The position numbers and the translations under genes were made by a program. Below the pieces are notes generated by a model, which saw nothing but the letters and a program-made list of their open reading frames with translations, was not told the origin of the DNA and did no database searches. DNA of 64,000 nt from Streptomyces sp. NBC_00154 (GTDB taxonomy: Bacteria > Actinomycetota > Actinomycetes > Streptomycetales > Streptomycetaceae): the NCBI RefSeq assembly GCF_026342835.1, contig NZ_JAPEMI010000001.1, forward strand, positions 6,826,501 through 6,890,500, given 5' to 3'. Each line of letters opens with the position of its first letter. Position 1 is the first letter of the stretch. Shown one piece after another: positions 35,310-44,239 of the stretch.

Positions 35310-37409
35310 ATGAGCCAGGCCCCCCAGCCGCTGGGCAGCCCCGTGGTCCGCCGCGAGGGCCGGGACAAGGTCACCGGCGCCGCCCGCTACGCCGCCGAGC
35401 ACACCCCGCCCGGCTGTCTGTACGCCTGGCCCGTGCCCGCCACCGTCGTACGCGGCCGGATCACGGCGATCCATACCGACGAGGCGCTCGCCCTGCCCGG
35501 CGTGCACACCGTCCTCACCCATGAGAACGCCCCGAAGCTGAAACAGTTCGACGACCCCGCCCTCGCCGTCCTCCAGGACGACCGGGTTCCGCACCGGGGC
35601 CGGCAGGTGGCGCTCGTGGTGGCCGACACTCTCGAGGCGGCGCGGGCAGGAGCCGAGGCCGTCCGGATCGAGTACGAGAGTGCCGGACACGATGTCCGGC
35701 TCACCGAGGACCACCCGGGCCTGTACACACCGCAGACGGTGAACGGCGGATACCCGGCCGTCCGCGAACGCGGCGACTTCGACCGCGCCTTCGCCGTGTC
35801 CCCCGTGCAGGTCGACGTCACGTACACACTCGGGCCCCTGCACAACCACCCCATGGAACCGCACGCCTCCACCGCCCACTGGGCGGACGACGGGCAGCTG
35901 ACCGTGTACGACTCCAGCCAGGGCACCGGAACGGTCCGCGACACCCTGGCCACCGTCTTCGGGCTCCGGCCCGATCAGGTCACGGTCGTCTCCGAACACG
36001 TCGGCGGCGGCTTCGGCTCCAAGGGCACCGCGCGCCCACAGGCCGTCCTCGCCGCCATGGCCGCGCGCCACACCGGGCGCCCCGTCAAACTCGCCCTGCC
36101 GCGGCGCGAGTTGCCTGCCGTCGTGGGGCACCGCGCCCCCACCGTGCAACGCGTCAGACTCGGCGCGGAGTTCGACGGCACCCTCACCTCGCTCGCCCAC
36201 GAGATCGTCACCCACACCTCCACGGTCAAGGAGTTCGTGGAACAGGCGGCCGTGCCGGCCCGCACGATGTACTCGTCCGGGCACAGCCGGACGGTCCACC
36301 GGGTGGCCGCCCTGGACGTACCCAGCCCTTCATGGATGCGCGCACCCGGCGAGGCCCCCGGTATGCACGCGCTGGAGTCGGCCATGGACGAGCTCGCGGT
36401 GGCCCTCGGTATCGACCCCGTCGAACTGCGTCTGCGCAACGACCCCGCGTACGAACCCGACACCGGCCGCCCCTTCAGCAGCCGGGGCCTCGCCGCCTGC
36501 CTGGAGGAGGGTGCCGCACGGTTCGGCTGGTACGACCGCGACCCGCGCCCCGCGGTCCGCACCGAAGGCCCACTGCTGCTCGGTACGGGCGTCGCCTCCG
36601 CCACGTACCCCGTATACATCGCCGGCTCCAGCGCCTCGGCGCACGCAGCCGCCGACGGCACCTACCGCATCAGGATCAACGCCACCGACATCGGCACCGG
36701 CGCCCGCACCGTCCTTGCGCAGATCGCCGCGTCCGTGCTGGACACCCCCGTGGCCGACGTCCGGATCGACATCGGCAGCAGCGCACTGCCCGAAGCGCCG
36801 CTGGCCGGCGGTTCCGCGGGTACGGCCTCCTGGGGCTGGTCCGTGCACAAGGCGTCCACCGCCCTGGTACGACACCTGCGGGAGCGCACCGGACCCCTTC
36901 CCGACGAGGGCGTCACGGTCACCGCAGACACCGCGGACGATACGGCGGTGGAATCCCCGTACGCACGGCATGCGTTCGGTGCGCACTTCGCCGAAGTCGC
37001 CGTCGACACCCGCACCGGTGAGGTCCGGATGCGCCGCATGCTCGGCGTCTTCGCCGCCGGACGGATCCTCAACTCCCGTACCGCACGCTCCCAGTTCATC
37101 GGCGGCATGATCATGGGGCTCGGCATGGCACTGACCGAGGGCAGCACGATCGACCCCGTCTTCGGCGACTTCACACAGAACGATCTCGCCTCCTACCATG
37201 TGCCCGTGTGTGCCGACGTCCCGCAGATCGAGGCGCACTGGATCGACGAGGACGACCCGCATCTCAACCCGATGGGCAGCAAGGGCATCGGCGAGATCGG
37301 CATCGTGGGCGCCGCGGCCGCTCTCGGCAACGCGGTGCGGCACGCGACCGGCGCCCGGCTGCGCAGCCTCCCGCTCACACCGGACAAGCTGCTCCCGTAT
37401 CTGCCGTGA
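35310..37409 (+). CDS. Aldehyde oxidoreductase, molybdenum cofactor subunit (PaoC/YagR type)
   Basis: The 699-residue catalytic subunit has the molybdopterin-binding segments of the family (SEHVGGGFGSKG, MRAPGEAPGMHALESAMDE, GGSAGTASWGWSVHKA). The catalytic Glu is in MGSKGIGEIGIVGAAAA. It would hydroxylate aldehydes, probably aromatic ones as in E. coli PaoABC, at the Mo site and pass electrons through the other subunits. GAGG lies nine bases before the ATG at 35310. No dedicated cofactor-inserting chaperone gene (PaoD/XdhC-like) is adjacent. Confidence 0.94.
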   Translation: MSQAPQPLGSPVVRREGRDKVTGAARYAAEHTPPGCLYAWPVPATVVRGRITAIHTDEALALPGVHTVLTHENAPKLKQFDDPALAVLQDDRVPHRGRQVALVVADTLEAARAGAEAVRIEYESAGHDVRLTEDHPGLYTPQTVNGGYPAVRERGDFDRAFAVSPVQVDVTYTLGPLHNHPMEPHASTAHWADDGQLTVYDSSQGTGTVRDTLATVFGLRPDQVTVVSEHVGGGFGSKGTARPQAVLAAMAARHTGRPVKLALPRRELPAVVGHRAPTVQRVRLGAEFDGTLTSLAHEIVTHTSTVKEFVEQAAVPARTMYSSGHSRTVHRVAALDVPSPSWMRAPGEAPGMHALESAMDELAVALGIDPVELRLRNDPAYEPDTGRPFSSRGLAACLEEGAARFGWYDRDPRPAVRTEGPLLLGTGVASATYPVYIAGSSASAHAAADGTYRIRINATDIGTGARTVLAQIAASVLDTPVADVRIDIGSSALPEAPLAGGSAGTASWGWSVHKASTALVRHLRERTGPLPDEGVTVTADTADDTAVESPYARHAFGAHFAEVAVDTRTGEVRMRRMLGVFAAGRILNSRTARSQFIGGMIMGLGMALTEGSTIDPVFGDFTQNDLASYHVPVCADVPQIEAHWIDEDDPHLNPMGSKGIGEIGIVGAAAALGNAVRHATGARLRSLPLTPDKLLPYLP

Positions 37410-37596
37410 GGGCGGGTGCAGGGCGGTCACGCTCCGTGGCGACATCACGGGCCCGCTCGCCTTCGTGTTGCGCAACCGGTCCCACCGGGTCACCCTAAGG
37501 AGTGACCTAATAGTGACATCTGCTCACTCTTCGTATTCGGGGGTCGTTGGTTCAACGGGGCGAAGCAGATGGGCCTGGACGTGAGGAGCCTCGACG

Positions 37597-38082
37597 ATGA
37601 CCGTTCCACTCGACCGGCATTATCTGGTCGAACTCCAGGTATCGGAAGAGCGCGTTTCGCAATTGCGACGCATAGTCGCTGCGCATCTGCGCCACTGGAG
37701 TCTCGAACTCCACATCCGGCCGGTGTGCCGGGGTGTGGAGGAGCTGCTGACCAATGTCCACCGGCACGTCGGTGGCGACAACAAGTGCGTCGTCGAACTC
37801 CGCTGGTCAGGACGGCACCTCACGGTCTCCGTCGCCGACAACAGCTCCGAGATGCCGCGACTGCTCAGCAGCGGCGGCGGTGGTCTCAGCCGTGTCATGG
37901 CTCTCAGCCACAGCTGGGGCACCTGCCGGACCCTCGACGGCAAAGTGGTCTGGTTCACCCGCTACGCCGAGGCGCCGCGGAGCAGCGATCTGCTGCCGCG
38001 CGCACCCCTGCCCGGAGTGCGTGAGTTCCTGCTGCCGCCGGCCTCCGAGCCGTCCGAACCCTCCGAGCCCGCCCTCGTCTGA
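37597..38082 (+). CDS. ATP-binding regulatory protein (HATPase_c, RsbW-like)
   Basis: The 161-residue protein has a GHKL ATPase fold: the N box in CRGVEELLTNVHRHV and the G1 box in VSVADNSSEMPRLL, followed by a GGGGLSRVMALSHSWG lid. Streptomycetes have dozens of such stand-alone proteins, many of them anti-sigma factors or their relatives. No partner sigma or anti-anti-sigma gene is adjacent. GAGGAG lies about ten bases before the ATG. Confidence 0.88.
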   Translation: MTVPLDRHYLVELQVSEERVSQLRRIVAAHLRHWSLELHIRPVCRGVEELLTNVHRHVGGDNKCVVELRWSGRHLTVSVADNSSEMPRLLSSGGGGLSRVMALSHSWGTCRTLDGKVVWFTRYAEAPRSSDLLPRAPLPGVREFLLPPASEPSEPSEPALV

Positions 38083-38305
38083 GGCGGGCCCCGGCGGCCG
38101 GCCCCGACGACAGGGGCGGCGGGGATCCCTGCCCGGACCGGTACCCGAGTCCCTACGCGAAGAAGCCTGCTCCGCCCACCGGCGCGGATGACGTGCACAG
38201 CGCACGCATGGTCCGCGCCGGTCGGTTGCCCGCACCGGGGCCCGCGTTGCGCGACGGGGCGTCCCGCGGCACGGTCGAAGAATCCGAGGCAAGGAGACCA
38301 CAGTC

Positions 38306-39733
38306 ATGCCCATCGCGACGGTCAACCCGGCGAACGGCGAGACCCTCAAGACGTTCGAGGCACTGGGGGCGGCGGAGATCGAGCACCGGCTCGCGACCGC
38401 GGACACCACCTTCCGGGAGTACCGCACCACCGCATTCGGTGAACGGGCCCGGCTGCTCAACCAGGCCGCCGACCTCCTCGACGCGGACCAGCAGGACATC
38501 GCCCGCACCATGACCACCGAAATGGGCAAGCCCGTCAAAGCGGCCCGCGCGGAGGCCGCGAAATGCGCCAAGGCCATGCGCTGGTACGCGGCCAACGCCG
38601 AAAGACTTCTCGCGGACGAGCACCCGCCGGCCGACGACGTACGCGACGCCGGAGCCTCCCGGGCCTATGTCCACTACCGTCCGCTGGGCCCGGTCCTCGC
38701 CGTGATGCCGTGGAACTTCCCGCTGTGGCAGGTCGTGCGGTTCGCAGCCCCCGCACTCATGGCGGGCAACGTCGGCCTGCTCAAGCACGCGTCGAACGTT
38801 CCGCAGACCGCGATGTACCTGGAGGGCCTGTTCCGCCGGGCGGGCTTCCCGCCCGGCTGCTTCCAGACGCTGCTGGTGGGAGCGGGAGCGGTCGAGTCGA
38901 TCCTGCGTGATCGCCGCGTCGTCGCCGCCACCCTCACCGGCAGTGAGCCGGCCGGCCGCTCGGTCGCGTCGATCGCGGGCGACGAGGTCAAGCACACCGT
39001 GCTGGAACTGGGCGGCAGCGACCCGTTTCTCGTCCTGCCGTCGGCCGACATCCAGCAGGCCGCCCGCACGGCGGTGACCGCCCGGGTCCAGAACAACGGG
39101 CAGTCCTGCATCGCCGCCAAGCGGTTCATCGTGCACACCGACGTGTACGACGAGTTCGCCGAGCGGTTCACCGCGGGCATGAAAGATCTGACGGTCGGTG
39201 ACCCGCAGCAGGAGACCACCGACATCGGCCCACTCTCCAGCGAACAGGGCCGCGCCGACCTGGAGGAGCTGGTGGACGATGCCGTACACCAGGGCGCCAC
39301 CGCACTGTGCGGTGGCAGCCGGCCCACCGGGCTGGGTGCGGAGCTGGAGCGCGGCTGGTTCTACACCCCCACCGTCCTCAGCGGGATCACCCCCGCCATG
39401 CGGATCCACCGTGAGGAGACCTTCGGCCCGGTCGCCACGCTGTACCGCGTCGAGGACCTGGACGAAGCCGTGACCCTCGCGAACGACAGTCCGTTCGGCC
39501 TCAGCTCCAACGTATGGACGCGCGACGCCGACGAGAGCCGTCAGTGCGTGCGTGACCTGCAGGCCGGCGGTGTCTTCTTCAACGGCATGACCGCTTCCCA
39601 CCCCGCGCTGCCGTTCGGCGGGGTGAAGCGCTCCGGTTACGGGCGGGAGCTGGCCGGTCACGGCATCCGTGAATTCTGCAATGCCACGACGGTCTGGTAC
39701 GGCCCCGAGCCGGACGGAAGCGGCTCCGCGTAG
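38306..39733 (+). CDS. gabD: Succinate-semialdehyde dehydrogenase (NADP+ type)
   Basis: This 475-residue aldehyde dehydrogenase oxidises succinate semialdehyde to succinate (GABA pathway). The catalytic pair is Glu234 (LELGGSDP) and Cys268 (NNGQSCIAAKRF); VMPWNFPLWQ and the ETFGPVATLYRV motif are also present. It groups by motif with the short GabD1-like branch starting IATVNPANGET. AAGGAG lies seven to ten bases before the ATG. GABA aminotransferase is not in the window, so other semialdehydes are possible. Confidence 0.9.
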   Translation: MPIATVNPANGETLKTFEALGAAEIEHRLATADTTFREYRTTAFGERARLLNQAADLLDADQQDIARTMTTEMGKPVKAARAEAAKCAKAMRWYAANAERLLADEHPPADDVRDAGASRAYVHYRPLGPVLAVMPWNFPLWQVVRFAAPALMAGNVGLLKHASNVPQTAMYLEGLFRRAGFPPGCFQTLLVGAGAVESILRDRRVVAATLTGSEPAGRSVASIAGDEVKHTVLELGGSDPFLVLPSADIQQAARTAVTARVQNNGQSCIAAKRFIVHTDVYDEFAERFTAGMKDLTVGDPQQETTDIGPLSSEQGRADLEELVDDAVHQGATALCGGSRPTGLGAELERGWFYTPTVLSGITPAMRIHREETFGPVATLYRVEDLDEAVTLANDSPFGLSSNVWTRDADESRQCVRDLQAGGVFFNGMTASHPALPFGGVKRSGYGRELAGHGIREFCNATTVWYGPEPDGSGSA

Positions 39734-39760
39734 CCGCCACCGCCCGGCGACGGCGAGGGC

Positions 39761-40084
39761 TCAGCGGCCGACTGCCTTGGCCAGCTGGGCCTTTGTCATG
39801 GTCGAGCGGCCCTTGACGTTCTTCCTTCTGGCCTCTTCGTAGAGCTGGTCGCGGGTGGGGTCTTCGGCTCCGTCGTGGGAGCGCAGCTCGGCGCGCCGCA
39901 AGGACGAGAGGTCGTGGACCAACGTACGGCTCGCGGTCGTCGGCTCACCGGAGCGGGCGCGCTCAGTGTTCGCCGTGCGCGCCGCGATCTCCTCTGCCCG
40001 CTCCTCGCTCACTCCGAGCTCCTGCGCGCTCTCCTTGATGTGCTCGTACTGCCGCTCGCGCCTGGGACTGGATCCGCGTGGCAT
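39761..40084 (-). CDS. Small basic protein, DUF7218-like, with HeH/Rho-N-type C-terminus
   Basis: The 107-residue protein starts with a charged helix (ERQYEHIKESAQELGVSEER) and ends in a short helix-extended-loop-helix motif (TRDQLYEEARRKNVKGRSTM followed by TKAQLAKAVGR) found in nucleic-acid-binding proteins. Such proteins are often annotated as plasmid stabilization protein, but nothing here supports a plasmid role. GGAAG lies ~12 bases before the ATG. Confidence 0.75.
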   Translation of the reverse strand: MPRGSSPRRERQYEHIKESAQELGVSEERAEEIAARTANTERARSGEPTTASRTLVHDLSSLRRAELRSHDGAEDPTRDQLYEEARRKNVKGRSTMTKAQLAKAVGR

Positions 40085-40417
40085 GGTGCGGTCACTTCCT
40101 CTCCGTGGCCTCCGTGCCCGACGAGGGACGGTCCGGGGTGCACTACCCAGTGTCCCAGCGGCTCCCGGGGCCCGCATCGGACCACGGTGCCCGGCGGCCG
40201 TCCGCGTGCTCTTCCAGTCGCCCGGTGTACGTGTCCGTCGGCGCGGCAGCCCGGCCGGCCGCCGCCGAGCGTTCGACGGCGGTACGGCCCCTGCCGCCGA
40301 GGGTCACCCGTTCGGGTGCGCGACGGGACGCGATTCACGTGATTCGGTGGGTCAATTCATACCGTTTGATCCTAATATGGGCGAGCTGATCGGTTCCGGA
40401 GTGCGGAGGTATGCGCG
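40085..40417. other. 333-base intergenic region with divergent promoters
   Basis: No gene is visible. Near the right end a -10-like TAATAT lies at 40373-40378 in an A+T-richer patch, with a poor -35 match, and GGAGG lies before the ATG at 40418. The left two thirds are G+C-rich and featureless. Confidence 0.4.
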
Positions 40418-40912
40418 ATGTCCACCCTCACCGTGTGGAAGTTCCAGTCCGCCGAGGGCGCGGAGGACGTGGAGAACACACTGAAGGCCCTCCAGAAGGA
40501 GGGGCTGATCAAGATCCTCGACGCCGCGGTGGTCAGCTGGCCGACCGACAAGGCGAAGCCGAGAACGAAGCAGTTGCTCAACCTGGTGGGCGCCGGCGCC
40601 CTGAGCGGCACGTTCTGGGGGATGCTCTTCGGGCTGATCTTCCTCATGCCGTTGCTGGGCGCGGCCATCGGCGCGGCGGCCGGGGCGCTGGGCGGCAAGC
40701 TCGCCGACGTCGGCATCGACGACGACTTCATCGCGGAGGTCAAGAAGCAGGTGACGCCCGGGACTTCGGCCCTGTTCCTGCTCACCACGAACGAGGTGCC
40801 CGACCGGATCAGCGACGCGCTCCCCGGCGGCGGCGCCGAGCTTCTCCACAGCAACCTGGACACCCTCAGCGAGGCCCGGCTCCGCGAGATCTTCGGCGAA
40901 GACGCCGAGTGA
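40418..40912 (+). CDS. DUF1269-family membrane protein
   Basis: The 164-residue protein starts STLTVWKFQSAEGAEDVENT, has a Gly/Ala-rich hydrophobic hairpin (LVGAGALSGTFWGMLFGLIF, GAAIGAAAGALGGKLADVGI) and ends with an alpha/beta domain (TSALFLLTTNEVPDRISDAL). This is the usual DUF1269 layout; such genes are often stress-induced, but the function is unknown. GGAGG precedes the ATG by nine bases. Confidence 0.9.
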   Translation: MSTLTVWKFQSAEGAEDVENTLKALQKEGLIKILDAAVVSWPTDKAKPRTKQLLNLVGAGALSGTFWGMLFGLIFLMPLLGAAIGAAAGALGGKLADVGIDDDFIAEVKKQVTPGTSALFLLTTNEVPDRISDALPGGGAELLHSNLDTLSEARLREIFGEDAE

Positions 40913-40979
40913 TCCGGTGCGTTCCGCCCGTCCAGCCGTATCCCCCTGACTCTCTTTTCCGAGCAGACCCGGAGTGTCC

Positions 40980-41543
40980 GTGAACCAGCCCAGCCCTCTG
41001 CGACGCGCCCTCGGCGGCCGCACGGCCCGCAGTCTGACCCCCGCCGTGCTGGCCGCGGTGCTCGCGGCGGGCGCCGCCGCCTGCGACTCCGGTGGAACGT
41101 CGCCAGGAACGGCCAGGAGCACCCGTACGGTGTCCCCGGAGCCGCACAAGTCGCCCTCCGCGAGCCCCTCGCCGCGCACCCAGACCGACTTCGAGGCCTC
41201 GGTCTCCGCCGAGCTCGAGCGCAGCCGGCAGAAAGCCACCCAGCAGCTCGCAGGGGTCAAGGGGCAGGGCAACGCGATCAAGGACGTTTCGGTGAACGGG
41301 CTGCCGGTCGCGACGGGCGAGCAGTTCCGCAGCGCACTGGTCCGCGTCACCAACCCGACCCACAAGGCCGCTTTCTACGCCGTCCGGGTGGAGTTCGTCG
41401 ACGCATCGGGGAAGGTGCTCGATGCGGTGGTGCTCGGCTTCCCGGACGCCCCGCCCGGCCGGACGGTCAGCGAACACGCGAACAGCCGTAAGGCGGCCGG
41501 AGTCAAGACGTTCCCCCGGATCGCCCAGGCCGAGCGCAGCTGA
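40980..41543 (+). CDS. Putative lipoprotein
   Basis: The 187-residue product has an N-terminal signal ending in a lipobox (VLAAVLAAGAAACDSGG, Cys at about 35), a Ser/Pro/Thr-rich spacer and a C-terminal beta-sandwich of the FxLYD-like kind (SALVRVTNPTHKAAFYAVRV, then GRTVSEHANSRK). It should be anchored outside the cell. GTG at 40980 follows GGAG by five bases and is better than the GTG at 40974. The binding target is unknown. Confidence 0.75.
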   Translation: MNQPSPLRRALGGRTARSLTPAVLAAVLAAGAAACDSGGTSPGTARSTRTVSPEPHKSPSASPSPRTQTDFEASVSAELERSRQKATQQLAGVKGQGNAIKDVSVNGLPVATGEQFRSALVRVTNPTHKAAFYAVRVEFVDASGKVLDAVVLGFPDAPPGRTVSEHANSRKAAGVKTFPRIAQAERS

Positions 41544-41557
41544 CGGCCGGGGGCGAG

Positions 41558-42904
41558 GTGAGCTTCGCGGCCGGTGCGGTGACGGATGCGCTGTGTGAAC
41601 TGCGCGCCCGGTTCGTCGGTGTGCGCGACGGCGAACCGGCCGACTACATCCCGCAGTTGGCCATGGCTGACCCGGAGGCCTTCGGGCTGGCCCTGATCAG
41701 CATGGACGGCCATCGCTACAGCACGGGCGAGACCGACGTCCCGTTCACCATGCAGTCCGTCTCGAAACCCTTCGTCTATGCCCTCGCGCTGTCCGAACTC
41801 GGACTCGACGGCGTGTCCCGGTGGGTGAACGCCGAGCCCAGTGGCGAGGCCTACAACGCCATCAGCCTGGAACCCGGCACCGGCCGGCCGGACAACGCCA
41901 TGGTCAACGCCGGTGCGATCGTCACCACCGCACTGATTCCCGACACCGCCGACGCCCCGAGGTTCGACCGCATCCTCGACTGTCTGAGCCGGTTCGCCGG
42001 CCGGCAGCTGGACGTCGACGAGGCGGTGTACGCCTCCGAGGTCGCCACCGGCGATCGCAACCGCGCCCTCGCCTATCTCATCCGCAGTGCGGGCCCGCTG
42101 CCGGTCGACCCGGTGGGAGCCGTGGAGACGTACTTCCGGCAGTGTTCGGTACGCGTCACCACGCTGGATCTCGCCGCGATGGCCGCGACCCTCGCCAACG
42201 GCGGTGTGAACCCGCTCAACGGTGACGTGGTCGTCGAGGAACCGGTCGCTGCGCAGGTGCTCGCCGTGATGGCGACCTGCGGTATGTACGACGTCTCGGG
42301 CGAATGGCTGCTGCGGGTGGGGCTGCCGGCCAAGAGCGGGGTGTCCGGCGGCCTGATCGCCGCGGGACCGGCCCGGTTCGGCCTGGCGGCCTACAGCCCG
42401 CGGCTGGATCCGACCGGTACATCGGTCCGCGGGCGCATCGCGCTGCGGGCGCTGTCGGAACGGCTCGGCCTGCATCTGATGCACAATCCGGCGCTCGCCG
42501 CCTCAACCGTCACCCTGGTCACCACTGCCGACGATCTGCCGTCGGCCCCGACGGAGGAGCAGGAACGCGCCCTGCGGGAACAGGTGGCGGTCGTCGCCGC
42601 GCAGGGCGCCCTCGACTTCACCGCGGCGGAACGCGTGCTGTACGCGCTCGACGAGTCCGGGCCGGAGGAGACCGCCTCCGTGGTGCTGGATCTGCGGCAG
42701 GTGACCGGTATCGACACGGTGGCGAGGTCGATGCTGCGCTCCGGACTGGCCCGGCTCACGGAGGGCGGCCGGCGCACGGCCGTGGTCGACCCGGCCGGCC
42801 ACCTCGGAGTGACGGGCGGCGACCCGGCGGCCCCCCGGCGCTTCACCTCGCGCGAGGAGGCCGTCGAGCGCGCTGCGCGGGAGGCGGGCCGCCCGACGGC
42901 CTGA
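41558..42904 (+). CDS. glsA: Glutaminase with C-terminal STAS domain
   Basis: The first ~300 residues form a serine-dependent beta-lactamase-like glutaminase that hydrolyses glutamine to glutamate and ammonia: catalytic Ser67-x-x-Lys70 (MQSVSKPF), PDNAMVNAGAI, AATLANGGVNPL and PAKSGVSGG. Residues ~340-440 are a STAS domain (VVLDLRQVTGIDTVARSMLR), as in anti-sigma-factor antagonists and some transporters. The fusion is known in bacteria and may give regulation or oligomerisation. It starts at a GTG 14 bases after the lipoprotein stop, with GGGGCGAGG upstream. Confidence 0.92.
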   Translation: MSFAAGAVTDALCELRARFVGVRDGEPADYIPQLAMADPEAFGLALISMDGHRYSTGETDVPFTMQSVSKPFVYALALSELGLDGVSRWVNAEPSGEAYNAISLEPGTGRPDNAMVNAGAIVTTALIPDTADAPRFDRILDCLSRFAGRQLDVDEAVYASEVATGDRNRALAYLIRSAGPLPVDPVGAVETYFRQCSVRVTTLDLAAMAATLANGGVNPLNGDVVVEEPVAAQVLAVMATCGMYDVSGEWLLRVGLPAKSGVSGGLIAAGPARFGLAAYSPRLDPTGTSVRGRIALRALSERLGLHLMHNPALAASTVTLVTTADDLPSAPTEEQERALREQVAVVAAQGALDFTAAERVLYALDESGPEETASVVLDLRQVTGIDTVARSMLRSGLARLTEGGRRTAVVDPAGHLGVTGGDPAAPRRFTSREEAVERAAREAGRPTA

Positions 42905-42922
42905 CGGCACCGGACCGCGCTG

Positions 42923-43753
42923 CTACCAGATGGCCTCGACCCACTCGGGGTGGTCGATGAACGGGTTCCTGTTGTGCTGGTACTGGTCGAATATGACGTC
43001 GTTGCGCCGCTCCTCGAAGGAGTCCGGCGGGTCCTCCTGGCTCCACTGCTTCAGCACGGAGAGCCTGCCGATGTTCGGCGCGGAGCCGTTGTCCACCTGG
43101 TCGTTCGGTTCGAGGTCGGCGAAGGCGTCGTCGCCCTCGTACCGCACCGCCATGTAGAGGATCATGCGGGCGACGTCGCCCTTGACCGCGTCGCGCGGTT
43201 CGAAGGAGTCGCTGTCGGTGTAGTTGCCCGCTGCCCCGCTCACTGCGGTGCCGCCGTTGTCGAAGTCCTTGTTGCCCCGGATGGAGTTGACCGTGACGTC
43301 CTCGGGGCGCAGGTGGTGGATGTCGGTGCCGGGTCCGGTGCTGGTGCCGAAGTCGCCGTGGGACTTGGCCCAGACGTGCTCGCGGTTCCACTGGCCGACC
43401 GCGCCGCCGTTGTCGCTCTTGGGTTCGGAGCGCCCGGTGTAGAGGAGGATCACGTTCGAGGAGTTGGCGGGGTCCTGGTCGGTGTTCTTGAGCGCGTCCC
43501 AGACCTGGCTGTACGAGATCTTCGTCTGCACGCTGATGATCGAGTGGAGGGCGCTCTTGAGCTGCGTTCCGGTCTTGCCGAGCGCGTCCTGGTAGTACGT
43601 GTCGTCGAGTGTGGCGAGCGGCGTCGCGGCCACCGGCGTGGTCCGGGGTGCGACCGGCGCAGCGGGTGCGGCGGCCGCGGTGCCGGCGAGTACCGCGAAG
43701 GCGGCGACGGTGGCCAGCACTGGGCGCCGGTAGGGAAGGTGACGACGGGACAT
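42923..43753 (-). CDS. Secreted endonuclease I family nuclease
   Basis: The 276-residue protein has a signal peptide (PVLATVAAFAVLAGTAAAAP) and an endonuclease-I (NucM/Vvn-like, beta-beta-alpha-metal) domain. Core residues are visible in QWNREHVWAKSHG (catalytic His, preceded by Arg) and TDIHHLRPED, with RGNKDFDN carrying a metal-ligand Asn. It would cut DNA or RNA outside the cell, for phosphate or nucleoside recovery. ATG at 43753 has GAGG nine bases upstream. A hairpin (CACCGCGGC...GCCGCGGTG) lies in its leader. Confidence 0.9.
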   Translation of the reverse strand: MSRRHLPYRRPVLATVAAFAVLAGTAAAAPAAPVAPRTTPVAATPLATLDDTYYQDALGKTGTQLKSALHSIISVQTKISYSQVWDALKNTDQDPANSSNVILLYTGRSEPKSDNGGAVGQWNREHVWAKSHGDFGTSTGPGTDIHHLRPEDVTVNSIRGNKDFDNGGTAVSGAAGNYTDSDSFEPRDAVKGDVARMILYMAVRYEGDDAFADLEPNDQVDNGSAPNIGRLSVLKQWSQEDPPDSFEERRNDVIFDQYQHNRNPFIDHPEWVEAIW

Positions 43754-43971
43754 GTGGGGTGTCCTCTCCGGAAAAACAGGCACCGCGGCGCCGTCACGGG
43801 GTGGGGGCGGTGCCGCGGTGTTCGTGTGTGGTACGTGGTCAGCGGGAGCCTTCCACACGCACGGTGACCCAGGTGTGAACGCTGTGTACCTATCATGTGC
43901 AGGTCAAGCGGGCTCTCGGATGCGGTCCTGGAGCCGCAGGGCGAGAATTGCCGCAAGGACGAGGAGGCGGC

Positions 43972-44178
43972 ATGAGCGAAGAGCCCGAATCCGTACCCGT
44001 ATCCATGGCTCGGGGCGTGACCCCGGACAGCCTCTTGCACACCGGCGGGAGCGACCATCCGTCGGCCGAGGATCTGGTGCTCGCCTCCGGGCGGGACCTG
44101 ACTCCGCAGAATCTTGAGTGGGCGGAGCGCCGACTGGCACGAGAGGGCCGGGCGGCGATGGAGAAGCAGCTGCCGTAG
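43972..44178 (+). CDS. Small conserved protein of unknown function
   Basis: The 68-residue protein (SLLHTGGSDHPSAEDLVLAS, then DLTPQNLEWAERRLAREGRA) is charged and helical at the C-terminus with no membrane helix. GAGGAGG lies five bases before the ATG. It resembles small proteins found in many streptomycetes but I cannot assign a role. Confidence 0.65.
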   Translation: MSEEPESVPVSMARGVTPDSLLHTGGSDHPSAEDLVLASGRDLTPQNLEWAERRLAREGRAAMEKQLP

Positions 44179-44239
44179 GCGGCCGGTGCGGCGGGGAGTG
44201 TGTGGGCGCTCCCCGTCGCTCGGCTAGCCTGAATGCACA

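Noticed and set aside
33741..37409. Xanthine dehydrogenase annotation
   Set aside because: The four-cysteine insertion in the FAD subunit and the gene order fit PaoABC-type aldehyde oxidoreductases better; substrate remains unproven.
39761..40084. Plasmid stabilization/toxin-antitoxin gene
   Set aside because: The protein resembles ones annotated so by habit, but there is no partner gene and no toxin or antitoxin motif.
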